Below, piece after piece: positions 46,484-55,325 of a DNA stretch of 64,000 nucleotides. Each line of letters begins with the position of its first letter. Positions within the stretch are counted from its first letter, which is position 1. This DNA comes from CAVVYA01 sp963752345. GTDB taxonomy: Bacteria > Pseudomonadota > Alphaproteobacteria > SMXQ01. A program made the position numbers and the translations under genes. The stretch lies in assembly GCA_963752345.1 (NCBI GenBank), contig CAVVYA010000020.1, positions 62,001 through 126,000 of the forward strand, given 5' to 3'. The notes beneath the pieces were generated by a model that worked only from the letters and a program-made list of their open reading frames with translations, was not told the origin of the DNA and searched no databases.

Positions 46484-46507
46484 CCCTTCGCTCCATCGCG
46501 CGAAGGG
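46484..46507 (-). repeat. Stem-loop in the nrdJ leader
   Basis: Perfect eight-pair stem CCCTTCGC / GCGAAGGG with an eight-base loop in the presumed nrdJ 5' leader. Role unknown; no cobalamin-riboswitch core was seen around it. Confidence 0.45.
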
Positions 46508-46576
46508 GAGATTAGCTTGATATTGTTACTAAAAATTGTTTCGACCAAGCTTTGTTGATTCGGCTGGTCGGCGGCC

Positions 46577-46605
46577 AGTTTAGGAACCCGCTGTCCCAGG
46601 GTCAA
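46577..46605 (-). promoter_or_regulatory. Sigma-70-type promoter for nrdJ
   Basis: Minus strand TTGACC (46600-46605), 17-base spacer, TAAACT (46577-46582). It predicts a leader of about 155 bases. An AT-rich patch (46510-46560), with a weaker second promoter-like pair, lies between it and the gene. Confidence 0.5.
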
Positions 46606-46607
46606 GA

Positions 46608-46766
46608 AATGTTCTCGTTATGTTTCCACACTGACGCCCCGGTGTAAGTCCCTCTCCGGCCAAGCATTTTCGAACTTATACCCGCTTTGCGGCGGCGAAC
46701 GGTTTTCCGCTATCCACGAGGTTATCCACCGCTTTGAAACGCGTTCGCCCGATCCCCGCGTGCCGG
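46608..46766. promoter_or_regulatory. Region between nrdJ promoter and cysW end, with two more DnaA-like sites
   Basis: Contains TTATCCACC at 46722-46730 and CTATCCACG at 46710-46718 on the plus strand, each one or two bases off the DnaA consensus, about 310 bases from nrdJ. No gene is seen in 46412-46766. It also holds the 3' end of the sulfate-transport transcript, without a clear terminator. Confidence 0.35.
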
Positions 46767-47615
46767 CTAACCCTGGGCTTGGCGGGTGCGCCGTTCCAGG
46801 AAGGCCTTGAGCACCAGCGTGACGAGGGCCAGCAGGGTCAGCACGGTGGCCGCGGCGAAGGCGCCGGTGGCGTTGTAATCCTGGTAGAGCAGCTGGATCT
46901 GCAACGGCAGGGTATTGGTCTCGCCGCGCACGTTGCCCGAGACCACGGATACCGCGCCGAATTCGCCCATGACGCGCGCGTTGCACAGCACCGCGCCGTA
47001 GAGCAGCGCCCATTTGATGTTGGGCAGGGTGACGCGGCGGAAGATCTGCCAGCCCGAGGCGCCCAGGGTCGCCGCGGCTTCTTCCTGGTCGCGGCCCTGC
47101 ACCTGCATCAGGGAAATCAGCTCGCGCGCGACGAACGGGCTGGTGACGAACAGGCTCACCAGCATGATCGCCGGCACGCTGAACATGACGCGGATGTCAT
47201 GCTCGGCGAGCCATGGGCCGAGCAGGCCCTGTCCGCCGTAAAGCAGCAGGTAGCACACGCCGGCGACGATCGGCGACACCGAGAACGGAATGTCGATGGT
47301 GGTGAGCAGCAGCTTCTTGCCGGGAAATTCGAACTTGGTGATCGCCCAGGCGGCGGTCACGCCGAACAGCATGTTGACCGGCACCACGACGAGCGCCGTC
47401 AGCACGGTCAGCCAGATCGCATGCAGGGTTTCGCCATACGCCAGCGAGGCGCGGTAATAGGCGAAGCCCTTGCTGAACGCCTGGTCGAAGATCACCAGCA
47501 GCGGCGCCAGGATCAAGACCAGGGTCAGCGCCACGCCGACGACGACCAGCACGGTCGGCGCCTTGGTGCTGGCGGTGGCGTGCGGCGCGAGGGATTCGAT
47601 GGGGCTGTCGGCCAT
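46767..47615 (-). CDS. cysW: Sulfate ABC transporter permease CysW
   Basis: A 282-residue inner-membrane permease with six predicted helices and the permease loop EEAAATLGASGWQIFRRVTLP that meets the ATPase. The blocks GEFGAVSVVSGNVRGETNTLPLQI and LLYQDYNATGAFAAA are diagnostic for CysW. Last gene of cysA-sbp-cysT-cysW; its start lies four bases after the cysT stop. Confidence 0.94.
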   Translation of the reverse strand: MADSPIESLAPHATASTKAPTVLVVVGVALTLVLILAPLLVIFDQAFSKGFAYYRASLAYGETLHAIWLTVLTALVVVPVNMLFGVTAAWAITKFEFPGKKLLLTTIDIPFSVSPIVAGVCYLLLYGGQGLLGPWLAEHDIRVMFSVPAIMLVSLFVTSPFVARELISLMQVQGRDQEEAAATLGASGWQIFRRVTLPNIKWALLYGAVLCNARVMGEFGAVSVVSGNVRGETNTLPLQIQLLYQDYNATGAFAAATVLTLLALVTLVLKAFLERRTRQAQG

Positions 47616-47619
47616 CGCG

Positions 47620-48495
47620 TCAGTCCTTGACCACGCGCTTCAGGCGCCACGACTGGATCGCGTTGGTGACGAACAGGGTGAGGAAGGCGACGAACAGCAG
47701 CACGCTGGCGATCGCGGCGGCCGCCGGATAATCGTATTCCTCGAGCCGGATGAAGATCAGCAGCGGCGCGATCTCGGTTTCGAACGGCAGGTTGCCGGCG
47801 ATGAAGATGACGGCGCCGAATTCGCCCATGCTGCGCGCGAAGGCCATGGCGCTGCCGGCGAGATGGGCCGGGAAAATCGTCGGATAGATGACATGGCGGA
47901 AGGTCTGCCAGTTCCAGGCGCCGAGCGTGGCGGCGGCTTCTTCGATCTCCGGCCGCAGTTCCTCGATCACCGGCTGCACGGTGCGGATGACGAAGGGCAC
48001 GCTGGTGAAGGCCATGGCGAGCGCGACGCCGGTGATGGTGTAGGCGACCTTGACGCCGGTCGGCTCGATGAATTGGCCGAACCAGCCATTGCCGGCGAAC
48101 AGCGCGGCGAGCGCGATGCCGGCGACCGCGGTGGGCAGGGCGAACGGCAGGTCGACGAGAGCGTCGAGCAGGCGGCGGCCGGGGAAGCGGTAGCGCGCCA
48201 GGATCCAGGCCATCAGCAGACCATAGACCGCGTTGAAGGCGGTCGCCGCCAGGGCGGCGATCAGCGTCACCTGGAACGAGGCGAGCGCGCGCGGACTCGT
48301 CACCACCTCCCAGAAGCGCAGCCAGCCGCCGTCGGCGGTCTTGAGAATCAGGGCGGCGACCGGCAGCAGCACGAAGAGCGCGAGATAGAGCAGCGTTGCG
48401 CCCATGGTCAGGCCGAAGCCGGGCAGGACGCGCCGACGCGCCCGGCCGGGGGCCGGACGCGTCGGTTGCGGGTTCAGTGTGGCGACCGAGGTCAC
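47620..48495 (-). CDS. cysT: Sulfate ABC transporter permease CysT (CysU)
   Basis: A permease of about 291 residues from GTG 48495. The open frame in fact extends far upstream through the binding protein and ATPase genes, but those parts are out-of-frame reading. Motifs: PGFGLTMGATLLYLALFVLLP (first helix), LPFALPTAVAGIALAALF, EEAAATLGAWNWQTFRHVIYP (ATPase-contact loop) and SMGEFGAVIFIAGNLP. Partner of CysW in the membrane channel. Confidence 0.92.
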   Translation of the reverse strand: MTSVATLNPQPTRPAPGRARRRVLPGFGLTMGATLLYLALFVLLPVAALILKTADGGWLRFWEVVTSPRALASFQVTLIAALAATAFNAVYGLLMAWILARYRFPGRRLLDALVDLPFALPTAVAGIALAALFAGNGWFGQFIEPTGVKVAYTITGVALAMAFTSVPFVIRTVQPVIEELRPEIEEAAATLGAWNWQTFRHVIYPTIFPAHLAGSAMAFARSMGEFGAVIFIAGNLPFETEIAPLLIFIRLEEYDYPAAAAIASVLLFVAFLTLFVTNAIQSWRLKRVVKD

Positions 48496-48521
48496 GGTCG
48501 ATTGCTCGAATCGGTCCCGGG

Positions 48522-49550
48522 TCAGCGCTTGGTGAAGACCTTGTCGAGGATGCCGCCCTCGCCGAAGTGCTCCTTGTTGGCCTTCTCCCAGCCGCCGAAC
48601 ACGTCTTCGACGGTGACCAGCTTGACCGGCGGATAGTTGTTCTTGTGGCGCTCGACCACCGCGGGATGGTGCACGCGGTTGGCGAAGCTGGCGATGATCT
48701 CCTGGCCTTCCTCGCTGTAGAGGTAGTCGAGGTAGGCCGAGGCGAGCGCGCGGGTGCCCTTGCGGTCGACGTTGCGGTCGATCAGCGTGACCGGGAATTC
48801 CGCCAGAATGCTCTGCGGCGGGACGACGATCTGGAAGCCCTTGTCGCCGTATTCGCGCTTCACCGCGTTGACCTCGGCCTCGAAGGTGATCAGCACGTCG
48901 CCGATATTGCGCTCGACGAAGGTGGTGGTCGAGCCGCGTCCGCCGGTGTCGAACACCGGCACGTTGGCGAGGACCTTCTTGACGAACTCCTGGGCCTGCG
49001 CCTGGTCGCCCTTGTATTTGTCGAGCGCGAAGGCATAGGCGGCGAGATAGGTGTAGCGCGCGTTGCCCGAGGTCTTCGGGTTGGGGAACACGGCCTTGAC
49101 GTCGGGCCGGATCAGGTCGTCCCAGTCCTTGACGTTCTTCGGATTGCCCGGACGCACCAGGAACGCCGGCAGCGAATAGTAGGGCGAGCTGTTGTTGGGC
49201 AGGCGCTTCTGCCAGTCGGCCGGGATCAGCTTGCCCCTGTCGTGCAGCACCTGCACGTCGATGAACTGGTTGAACGTCACCACGTCGGCCGGCAGGCCTT
49301 CCATGATGGCGCGCGCCTGGGTCGAGGTGCCGGCGTGGGACTGCTTCACGGTGACCGCCTGGCCGGTCTTCTTCTGCCAGTCGGCGGTGAAGGCCTCGTT
49401 GATCTTGACGTAGAGCTCGCGGGCGATGTCGTAGGAGACGTTGAGGAGTTCGTTCGGGCCTTTGGCCTGAGCATGAGCATGGCCGGTGCCGCCGAGCACG
49501 AGGGCGGCGCCGACAGCGGCGAGAGCGAGAGACTTCTTGAGCGTGTTCAT
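48522..49550 (-). CDS. Sulfate-binding periplasmic protein (Sbp/CysP type)
   Basis: A 342-residue exported protein (signal peptide about 1-27, cleavage after AHA). The mature part starts with LLNVSYDIARELYVKIN, and GTSTQARAIMEGLPADVVTFNQ, TSGNARYTYLAAY and RGSTTTFVERNIGDVLITFE are hallmark sulfate/thiosulfate-binding segments. Intact. Sits between cysA and cysT in the operon. Confidence 0.94.
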   Translation of the reverse strand: MNTLKKSLALAAVGAALVLGGTGHAHAQAKGPNELLNVSYDIARELYVKINEAFTADWQKKTGQAVTVKQSHAGTSTQARAIMEGLPADVVTFNQFIDVQVLHDRGKLIPADWQKRLPNNSSPYYSLPAFLVRPGNPKNVKDWDDLIRPDVKAVFPNPKTSGNARYTYLAAYAFALDKYKGDQAQAQEFVKKVLANVPVFDTGGRGSTTTFVERNIGDVLITFEAEVNAVKREYGDKGFQIVVPPQSILAEFPVTLIDRNVDRKGTRALASAYLDYLYSEEGQEIIASFANRVHHPAVVERHKNNYPPVKLVTVEDVFGGWEKANKEHFGEGGILDKVFTKR

Positions 49551-49609
49551 CGTTGAACCTTCCAGACAGACAGGCGGATTGGAGCGAATGGAAATCGAGG
49601 CGGGGCGGC

Positions 49610-50712
49610 TCAGGGCCGCGCGCTACAGCGCGCTTTGTCGGCCGCCGGGGCGGCGGCCGGAACGGCATGCGGCGGCGCGAACAGGCGGCCGTGCAAGGCC
49701 TTGAGATGGACACGTTGGCCGACCTTGAGGCCGCGCGTCCGTACCACGTCGCGCCGCATCTCCGCGGCAAGCGCGGAGCCGTCGAGCTTGAGATCGAGCT
49801 GGGCCTGGGAGCCCGACAGGCTGACCGGCCTGAATCAAGGCGTCGCCGTCCTCGGCCGGCGTGATGTCGATGTCCTGCGGCCGGATGAACAGGATGGCGC
49901 TGCCGTCGCCGGTGCCGATGCGCTCGAGCGCGCTGGTGTCGATACCGTCGATCTCGATGCGGCCCGCGGTGCACACGGCCCGGCAGCTCGTTGACGCCGC
50001 CGAGGAAGCGCAGCACATAGGGCGTCGCCGGATGGTCGTAGATCTCTTCCGGCGTGCCGATCTGCTCGATGCGGCCTTCGTTGAGGATGACCACGCGGTC
50101 GGCGAGCTCGAGCGCCTCTTCCTGATCGTGGGTGACGAATACGGTGGTGGTGCCGAGCTGCTCGTGAATGGCGCGCAGCCAGCGCCGCAGATCCTTGCGC
50201 ACGCGGGCGTCGAGCGCGCCGAACGGCTCGTCGAGCAGCAGCACCTGGGGTTCGATGGCAAGCGCCCGGGCGAGCGCCACGCGCTGGCGTTGGCCGCCGG
50301 ACAGTTGCGCCGGATAGCGGTGGCCGAGTCCGTCGAGCTGCATCAGGCCGAGCAGTTGCTCGACCTTGGCCGTGATGGCGGCCTCGGACGGGCGGCTGTT
50401 GCGGTCGCGCACGCGCAGGCCGAAGGCGATGTTCTCGGCGACCGTCATATGGCCGAACAGGGCGTACTGCTGGAACACGAAACCGACGCGGCGCTGCTGG
50501 GTCGGCTTGGCCAGCCAGCTTTCGCCGTCGACCTGGATGTCGCCGCCGTTGGGATAATCGAGACCGGCGAGAATGCGCAGCAGGGTGGTCTTGCCCGAAC
50601 CCGAAGCGCCGAGCAAGGCGATGAGCTCGCCGTCGGCGATGTCGAGATCGACACCGCGGAGCACCGGTTGCTTGCCGAACTGCTTGTGGAGGGCTTCGAT
50701 CTGGATGGTCAC
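49610..50712 (-). CDS. cysA: Sulfate ABC transporter ATPase CysA (frame breaks near 49985 and 49835)
   Basis: About 367 residues when joined. Walker A GASGSGKTT (35-42), Q-loop FVFQQYALF, signature LSGGQRQR, Walker B VLLLDEPFGALD and H-loop FVTHDQEEAL are intact in the first frame. After about 49985 the regulatory (TOBE-like) domain continues in a second frame (GDGSAILFIRPQDIDITPA). After about 49835 a third frame (LKLDGSALAAEMRRDVVRTRGL) ends at TGA 49610. Starts at GTG 50712. First gene of the sulfate operon. Confidence 0.87.
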
Positions 50713-50739
50713 GCGGCTACCCGAACTGTGGACTGCCGG

Positions 50740-50768
50740 AAAATAGGCGCGGCCCTCACCACAATCAA
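50740..50768 (-). promoter_or_regulatory. Candidate promoter of the sulfate-transport operon
   Basis: Minus strand TTGATT (50763-50768), 17-base spacer, TATTTT (50740-50745), 28 bases before GTG 50712, preceded by a markedly AT-rich stretch (50768-50815) in an otherwise GC-rich region. Confidence 0.45.
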
Positions 50769-50815
50769 CAAGAAAAGTTTGTTTTTTCGAATAATTAACG
50801 CAGCATATTTGTACA

Positions 50816-51581
50816 TTAGACCTGCTGGGAACGCATGGCTGTGGCGGACTCCGGCGTTTCGAGGCGCGCGGTCGCGGTTTCGATGACCGTTTCGAGCCGC
50901 GCCAGGAAATCGCGCTTGGCCAGGCCCGGCGCGATGGGCGGCAGGAATTCGACGATGATGCGGCCCGGCTGCTTGCGGAACGCGCGGCGGCGCCAGAACA
51001 GGCCGGAGTTGAGCGCCACCGGCACCACGGGCACGCCGAGTTCGCCATAGAGCGCGGCGACGCCCGGCTGATAGGGCTTGGGCGCGCCGCCCTGGCTCGC
51101 CGGCAGGGTGCGGGTGCCCTGCGGGAAAATGACCAGGGGCCGGCCCTTGGCGATCGCCGCCTGGGCGGCGCGCAGCATGCGGCGCAACGCCGCCGCGCCG
51201 GCGCCGCGGTCGATGGCGATCATGCCGGCGCGCTTGGCGTACCAGCCGTAGAACGGCACCCAGAACAGCTCGCGCTTGAGCACCACCACGGGCTGCGGCA
51301 GCAGGCTGGCGACCGCCAGGGTGTCCCACGCCGACTGGTGCTTGATGGCGAACAGCGCCGGTCCGTTCGGAATATTTTCTTGGCCGCGCACCGCGTAATC
51401 GAGCCCGACGACGGCGTCCGCCAGACCCAGCATGAGGCGCGACCACCAGGTGCCCGCCGCCATCATGACGCGCTCGCCGGTGCGTCCGGGGATCAGCAGC
51501 AGCGGCAGGTAGAGCACGCCGAGCACGGCGAAGATCAGCCAGGACAGCAGATTGAACAGCGATGGCGCGCAGCAGGACCAT
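50816..51581 (-). CDS. 1-acyl-sn-glycerol-3-phosphate acyltransferase (PlsC family), frame break near 51561
   Basis: About 254 residues. The start MVLLRAI at ATG 51581 joins LFNLLSWLIFAVLGVLYLPLLL after removal of one extra G near 51561. The acyltransferase motif H-x4-D is in IKHQSAWDTL and the glycerol-3-phosphate motif in VIFPQGTR. It acylates lysophosphatidic acid at the inner membrane. Twelve bases after the DUF218 gene stop; the run ftsE-ftsX-ydcF-plsC is contiguous on the minus strand. Confidence 0.85.
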
Positions 51582-51593
51582 GGCGATGCCGGA

Positions 51594-52337
51594 TTACAGG
51601 CCGTGGAGGCTGTCGGGCCGGGCGGCGCGCTGACCGCCGCCGTCGGACGAGCGCGCCGGCGCTGCCGGTTGCTTGCCGCCGGGAACCGCGGCGGGCGGCT
51701 GGATGCCACCGGCGCCGACGGCATGCCTGACGGTGGCGCCGAGGAATTTGGTGTATTCGCTGATCAGCAGATTGAGCGTGCCGGGCCAGCGCCACCAATC
51801 ACCGGCGCGGAAACCTTCGGGAAACACCGGATGGGGTATCATCGCGACGCGCGGCATGGCGCGGCGGAATTCGAGCAGGCTGCGCCGCATGTGATAGCTC
51901 GCCGTCACCAGGCGCAGCGAGGCAAAACCCTCCTCGGCCACCCACTGGGCCGTTTCGCGCGCGTTGCCGGCGGTGTCGCCGGCATTGTGGCCGATCGCGA
52001 CGCAGCAGCGGAATTCGTCGGCGCGGCCGTGGCCGTAGAGCCGCATGAGCTCCTCGGCATTCACTTCGCGGGCCACGCCCGAAATGAACAGCTTCTTGGC
52101 GCGGCCATCGGCGAGAAGCTGGAAGCCGACGTCGAGCCGGCCGCTGCCGCCGGTCAGCACGATCACCGCGTCGGTCTTGCTGGCGGCGTCGTCCACCGCG
52201 CGGGGGATGTCTTCGGCATACCAGACCAGACCGCCGAGCCACAGCATGAGCAGCGCGAGCGGCACGGCGACGATGCGCCGCGTGCGCGGTCTCGGTTGTC
52301 GTCTCGGGTGTCTGGGCGCGTGCAGGTCGTCATTCAC
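51594..52337 (-). CDS. DUF218 (YdcF-like) membrane-anchored protein
   Basis: A 247-residue protein starting at GTG 52337, which overlaps the ftsX stop. One membrane segment (VAVPLALLMLWLGGLVWYA, about 20-38) precedes a DUF218 domain: DAVIVLTGGSGRLDVGFQLL, LFISGV, GNARETAQWV and VTASYHMRRSLLEFRRAMP. The family binds nucleotide-like ligands and is linked to envelope metabolism in some bacteria. The C-terminal 40 residues are proline- and glycine-rich. Confidence 0.8.
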   Translation of the reverse strand: MNDDLHAPRHPRRQPRPRTRRIVAVPLALLMLWLGGLVWYAEDIPRAVDDAASKTDAVIVLTGGSGRLDVGFQLLADGRAKKLFISGVAREVNAEELMRLYGHGRADEFRCCVAIGHNAGDTAGNARETAQWVAEEGFASLRLVTASYHMRRSLLEFRRAMPRVAMIPHPVFPEGFRAGDWWRWPGTLNLLISEYTKFLGATVRHAVGAGGIQPPAAVPGGKQPAAPARSSDGGGQRAARPDSLHGL

Positions 52338-53242
52338 ATCAGCCTTGCCAGGGATCGCAGCACGATGACGCGGGCCGTGACCATGCCGATCAGCGCCACC
52401 ACCACCGGCACCGCGGCCAGGATGAGCCACTGGACGGGCGACATGTCGACCGGTGGCAGGATTTGCGAGCCGAGCCGGCCGATCAGGGCGCCGATGGCGA
52501 ACAGGGTGACCGTGGCCAGCACGAAACCGGCGACGCCGCCCTTGAGGCAAAGGGCGAGCGCCTGGGATTCGAACTGGCGCGCGACATATTCATCCTGGGC
52601 GCCGATGACATGGAGGAGCTGGATAACCTCGTGGTGCAGGGACAGACCGGTGCGGGTGATGAAGATCACCGTCGCCACGGCCGCGGCGCCGACCAGCAAG
52701 ACGATCGCGGCGGCGATCGCCTTGATCGACTGCGCGAGCAGAATGAGCCGGTCGAGCCATTTCTTGTGGTCGTCGATGGTGGCGCCCGGCACGGCGGCCG
52801 ACAGCACGGACGACAAGCCCTCGACGTTGACGCCGCCGTCTTCCTTGAGCCGCACGTCGATCAGGCTGGGCAGCGGCAGTTCGCTGACCAGATCGCCGCT
52901 GCCGAGCCAGGGCTCCATCAGCAAGGCCAGTTCGCGGCGCTCGAGCGGCCGCGCGCTGGCGATGCCGGGCGTCGCGCGCAACACCTCGAGCGCGCGCTTG
53001 ACGCGGGCCTCGGTCGCCGCTTCGCGATCCGGCTGTTCACTGGTGATGGGCGGAATTTGCACGGTCAGGGTGCCGCTCAAGCCGCGGTCCCATTGCGACG
53101 CCGCGTCGCCGATCACCATCAGGCCGGCGAGCGCCAGGGCGGCAAGATAGACATTGAGCGCCACCAGCCAGGGCAGATACCGGCGCGAGGCATCTTGCTC
53201 GAGCGGGAAGTCGCTGCGGCGCTGGAGCAGATGGGCGAGCAT
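52334..53242 (-). CDS. ftsX: Cell-division protein FtsX
   Basis: A 302-residue inner-membrane protein with four predicted helices (about 25-47, 170-195, 222-245, 268-292) and a large periplasmic loop after the first (SGTLTVQIPP onward). RTGLSLHHEVIQLLHVIGAQDEYVARQ resembles FtsX. FtsEX links cytokinesis to septal wall hydrolase activation. Ten bases after ftsE; its stop overlaps the next gene. Confidence 0.88.
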   Translation of the reverse strand: MLAHLLQRRSDFPLEQDASRRYLPWLVALNVYLAALALAGLMVIGDAASQWDRGLSGTLTVQIPPITSEQPDREAATEARVKRALEVLRATPGIASARPLERRELALLMEPWLGSGDLVSELPLPSLIDVRLKEDGGVNVEGLSSVLSAAVPGATIDDHKKWLDRLILLAQSIKAIAAAIVLLVGAAAVATVIFITRTGLSLHHEVIQLLHVIGAQDEYVARQFESQALALCLKGGVAGFVLATVTLFAIGALIGRLGSQILPPVDMSPVQWLILAAVPVVVALIGMVTARVIVLRSLARLM

Positions 53243-53252
53243 CAGCGGATCC

Positions 53253-53948
53253 TCATTTCGCGGGGATATCCGCGCCGGCCGCGCCTGGCGCCGAGCGCAC
53301 GAACAGCTCGCCGCCTTCGAGATGGAGCTGGGGATGGCCGAACCGCGAGATCAGCGCCTCGTTGTGGGTCGCGATCACGATGGTGGTTCCCAGCTTGTTC
53401 ATCTCCTCGAACAGATAGAGCAGGCGGAGCGCGATCTTGTCATCCACGTTGCCGGTCGGCTCGTCGGCCAGCAGCAGCTTCGGGCGGCGGATGACCGCGC
53501 GCGCAATGGCGACCCGCTGTTTCTGGCCGCCCGACAGGGTGGCGGGCCTGGCCTGCATGTGATCGGCGAGACCGACCCAGGCGAGCAGCTCCTCGGCATA
53601 GTCGATCACCTGGCGCTCCGGGACGCCGGCCACCCGCAGGGGCAGTGCCACATTATCGAGCACGCTGAGATGCTCGAGCAGGCGGAAGTCCTGAAATACC
53701 ACGCCGATCCTGCGGCGCAGCTCCGCCAGTTGCGCCCGCGGCGCGGTCGCCGTGTCGCAGTCGAACAGGTTGATCAAGCCACGCGACGGCCGGTGGGCGA
53801 GATACATCAGCCGCAGCAGCGAGGATTTGCCGGCGCCGCTCGGCCCCACGAGGAAGTGGAACGAGCCCGGCGCCAATGCAAAGTTCACGTCGTGGAGAAC
53901 TTCCGGCCCGACGCCGTAGCGCATGCCGACATTCTGAAACCGGACCAC
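53253..53948 (-). CDS. ftsE: Cell-division ATP-binding protein FtsE
   Basis: A 231-residue ABC ATPase. Walker A GPSGAGKSS (35-43), Q-loop VVFQDFRLL, signature LSGGQKQR, Walker B LLLADEPTGNVD and H-loop ATHNE. The VFQDFRLLEHLSVLDNVALPL block is typical of FtsE. Works with FtsX at the division site. Start ATG 53948; divergent from the zinc-ribbon protein. Confidence 0.94.
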   Translation of the reverse strand: MVRFQNVGMRYGVGPEVLHDVNFALAPGSFHFLVGPSGAGKSSLLRLMYLAHRPSRGLINLFDCDTATAPRAQLAELRRRIGVVFQDFRLLEHLSVLDNVALPLRVAGVPERQVIDYAEELLAWVGLADHMQARPATLSGGQKQRVAIARAVIRRPKLLLADEPTGNVDDKIALRLLYLFEEMNKLGTTIVIATHNEALISRFGHPQLHLEGGELFVRSAPGAAGADIPAK

Positions 53949-54110
53949 TTAGGACGCTGCCTCGCACTTGAACGCCTGTGCCCGCCTGCCGTTGCCGCCA
54001 TGGCGCCGTCATCGGGCGGGGCGAGAATTGCATAGGGGCCTGTTGACGTCCAGCTATGGTGTCCGCGCGGCCCGCGCGATTCGGTCGCTTGGCGCAAAGC
54101 GGTGCGGTGC

Positions 54111-54139
54111 TTGCCAGGGCGCGGGCAACCGCCTATAAA
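54111..54139 (+). promoter_or_regulatory. Sigma-70-type promoter for the zinc-ribbon protein and cpdR
   Basis: TTGCCA (54111-54116), 17-base spacer and TATAAA (54134-54139), 32 bases before ATG 54171. One of the best matches in the window. Confidence 0.55.
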
Positions 54140-54170
54140 AAAAGCCGAATTTTCCCCTTTGCGCGATGCA

Positions 54171-54863
54171 ATGATCCTCTCCTGCTCGGCATGCTCCACG
54201 CGCTACCTGGTCGACCCCGCCCTCCTCGGCCCGGAGGGGCGAGAGGTGCGCTGTGCCAAGTGCGGGCATCAATGGATTCAAAAACCGCCGGAGGATGAGC
54301 CGCAGCCGGCCGACCTGCCGCCGCTCGAGCCCGAGATCCGCGCCATCCCGGGCGGCGAGTCCGCCACCGTCGAGACCGCGTCGCCGTTCGCCAGCGCGAA
54401 CCTGCCGGGTTTTCCGCGGCCCGCGCCGCAGCGCAGCAGCGCCTTGGCCTGGCTGGTGCTGCTGCTTCTGGTCGGTATCGCGGCGGGCAGTTTCGTGGCG
54501 CGCAACGAGATCGTCGCGGCTTGGCCGCCCGCCGCACGGCTGTTTGATGCGCTCGGCGTGCCGGCCGCGAGCAATCTCGGCGCCGGGATCGAGCTGCGCA
54601 ATGTCAGCTCGGCGCGCCAGGAGGAAGACGGCGCGCCGGTGCTGGTCATTCAGGGCGAGGTCGCCAACACCTCGACCTCGGTGCGCGCGGTGCCCAAGAT
54701 GCGCGGCAGCCTGCGCGAGCAGGGCCGCGAAATCCAGAGCTGGACGTTCCAGGCGGCGCAGTCCCGCCTGCTGCCGGGTGAAGCGGCATCCTTCGTCACC
54801 CGGTTCAAGAATCCCGCGCCCCAGGCGACGGACCTGACCATCACCTTCACCGACGAAAAGTAG
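54171..54863 (+). CDS. MJ0042-type zinc-ribbon protein with DUF3426 domain
   Basis: A 230-residue protein. The N-terminal zinc ribbon has two Cys pairs (SCSACSTRY and RCAKCGHQW), followed by a proline-rich linker, one membrane helix (about 92-112, LAWLVLLLLVGIAAGSFV) and a beta-rich DUF3426 domain (VLVIQGEVANTS). The predicted ribbon is cytoplasmic, the DUF3426 part periplasmic. Function unknown. Six bases before cpdR, so co-transcribed. Confidence 0.82.
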   Translation: MILSCSACSTRYLVDPALLGPEGREVRCAKCGHQWIQKPPEDEPQPADLPPLEPEIRAIPGGESATVETASPFASANLPGFPRPAPQRSSALAWLVLLLLVGIAAGSFVARNEIVAAWPPAARLFDALGVPAASNLGAGIELRNVSSARQEEDGAPVLVIQGEVANTSTSVRAVPKMRGSLREQGREIQSWTFQAAQSRLLPGEAASFVTRFKNPAPQATDLTITFTDEK

Positions 54864-54869
54864 CGCGCC

Positions 54870-55235
54870 ATGGCCCGCATTCTGCTGGCCGAGGACGATC
54901 AGGCAGTGCGTGAATTCGTGACGCGCGCCTTGCAGCATCGCGGCCACGACGTGGTCGCGGTCGAAGACGGTCTGCAGGCGCTCGACGTGCTGCAGCACCA
55001 GGACTTCGACATGCTGGTGACCGACATCGTCATGCCCGGCATGGACGGCATCGCGCTCGCGCTCAAGCTGACGAAAGACAAGCCGGATCTGAGAATCCTG
55101 ATGATGTCGGGCTACAGCGCCGAGCGCCAGCGCGCGCACAATCTCGAAGAACTGATCCACAAGGTGCTGCCCAAGCCCTTCACGCTGGAAGAGATCTGCC
55201 GCGCCGTCGACGGCGTGCTCAAGCAGCCGAACTGA
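54870..55235 (+). CDS. cpdR: Response regulator CpdR
   Basis: A 121-residue stand-alone receiver: MARILLAEDDQAVREFVTRAL, phosphoacceptor D52 (LVTDIVMPGMDGIALAL), and KPF near the C-terminus. The sequence is close to CpdR of Caulobacter-type bacteria, which in its unphosphorylated form primes ClpXP for cell-cycle proteolysis, including CtrA turnover with partners. The upstream zinc-ribbon gene is on the same transcript. Assignment rests on sequence likeness of the first 70 residues. Confidence 0.82.
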   Translation: MARILLAEDDQAVREFVTRALQHRGHDVVAVEDGLQALDVLQHQDFDMLVTDIVMPGMDGIALALKLTKDKPDLRILMMSGYSAERQRAHNLEELIHKVLPKPFTLEEICRAVDGVLKQPN

Positions 55236-55266
55236 TGATACGGCTGGCGTTGCGTCCGTATCATCA
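55233..55266 (+). terminator. Stem-loop overlapping the cpdR stop codon
   Basis: A perfect 11-pair stem, TGATGATACGG / CCGTATCATCA, with a 12-base loop; the cpdR TGA is the first three bases of the stem. No T run follows, so it may act as a transcript stabiliser or a weak terminator. Confidence 0.5.
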
Positions 55267-55325
55267 TGGCTCGCCGTGATCGGGCCATCTCATGCAGAAG
55301 GCGCAGGCTCCTCACCACCAAAAAA

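Noticed and set aside
46412..46575. Possible cobalamin riboswitch before nrdJ
   Set aside because: No B12-box-like core; the only structure is a simple eight-pair hairpin.
47470..48636. Plus-strand open frame of about 388 codons opposite cysT
   Set aside because: Antisense to a permease with clear motifs; no domain and shadow-type composition.
47620..51048. One 1,142-codon minus-strand frame spanning the sulfate transport genes
   Set aside because: It merges real CysA and CysT parts with out-of-frame reading of the binding-protein gene; the individual genes have proper starts, signals and lengths.
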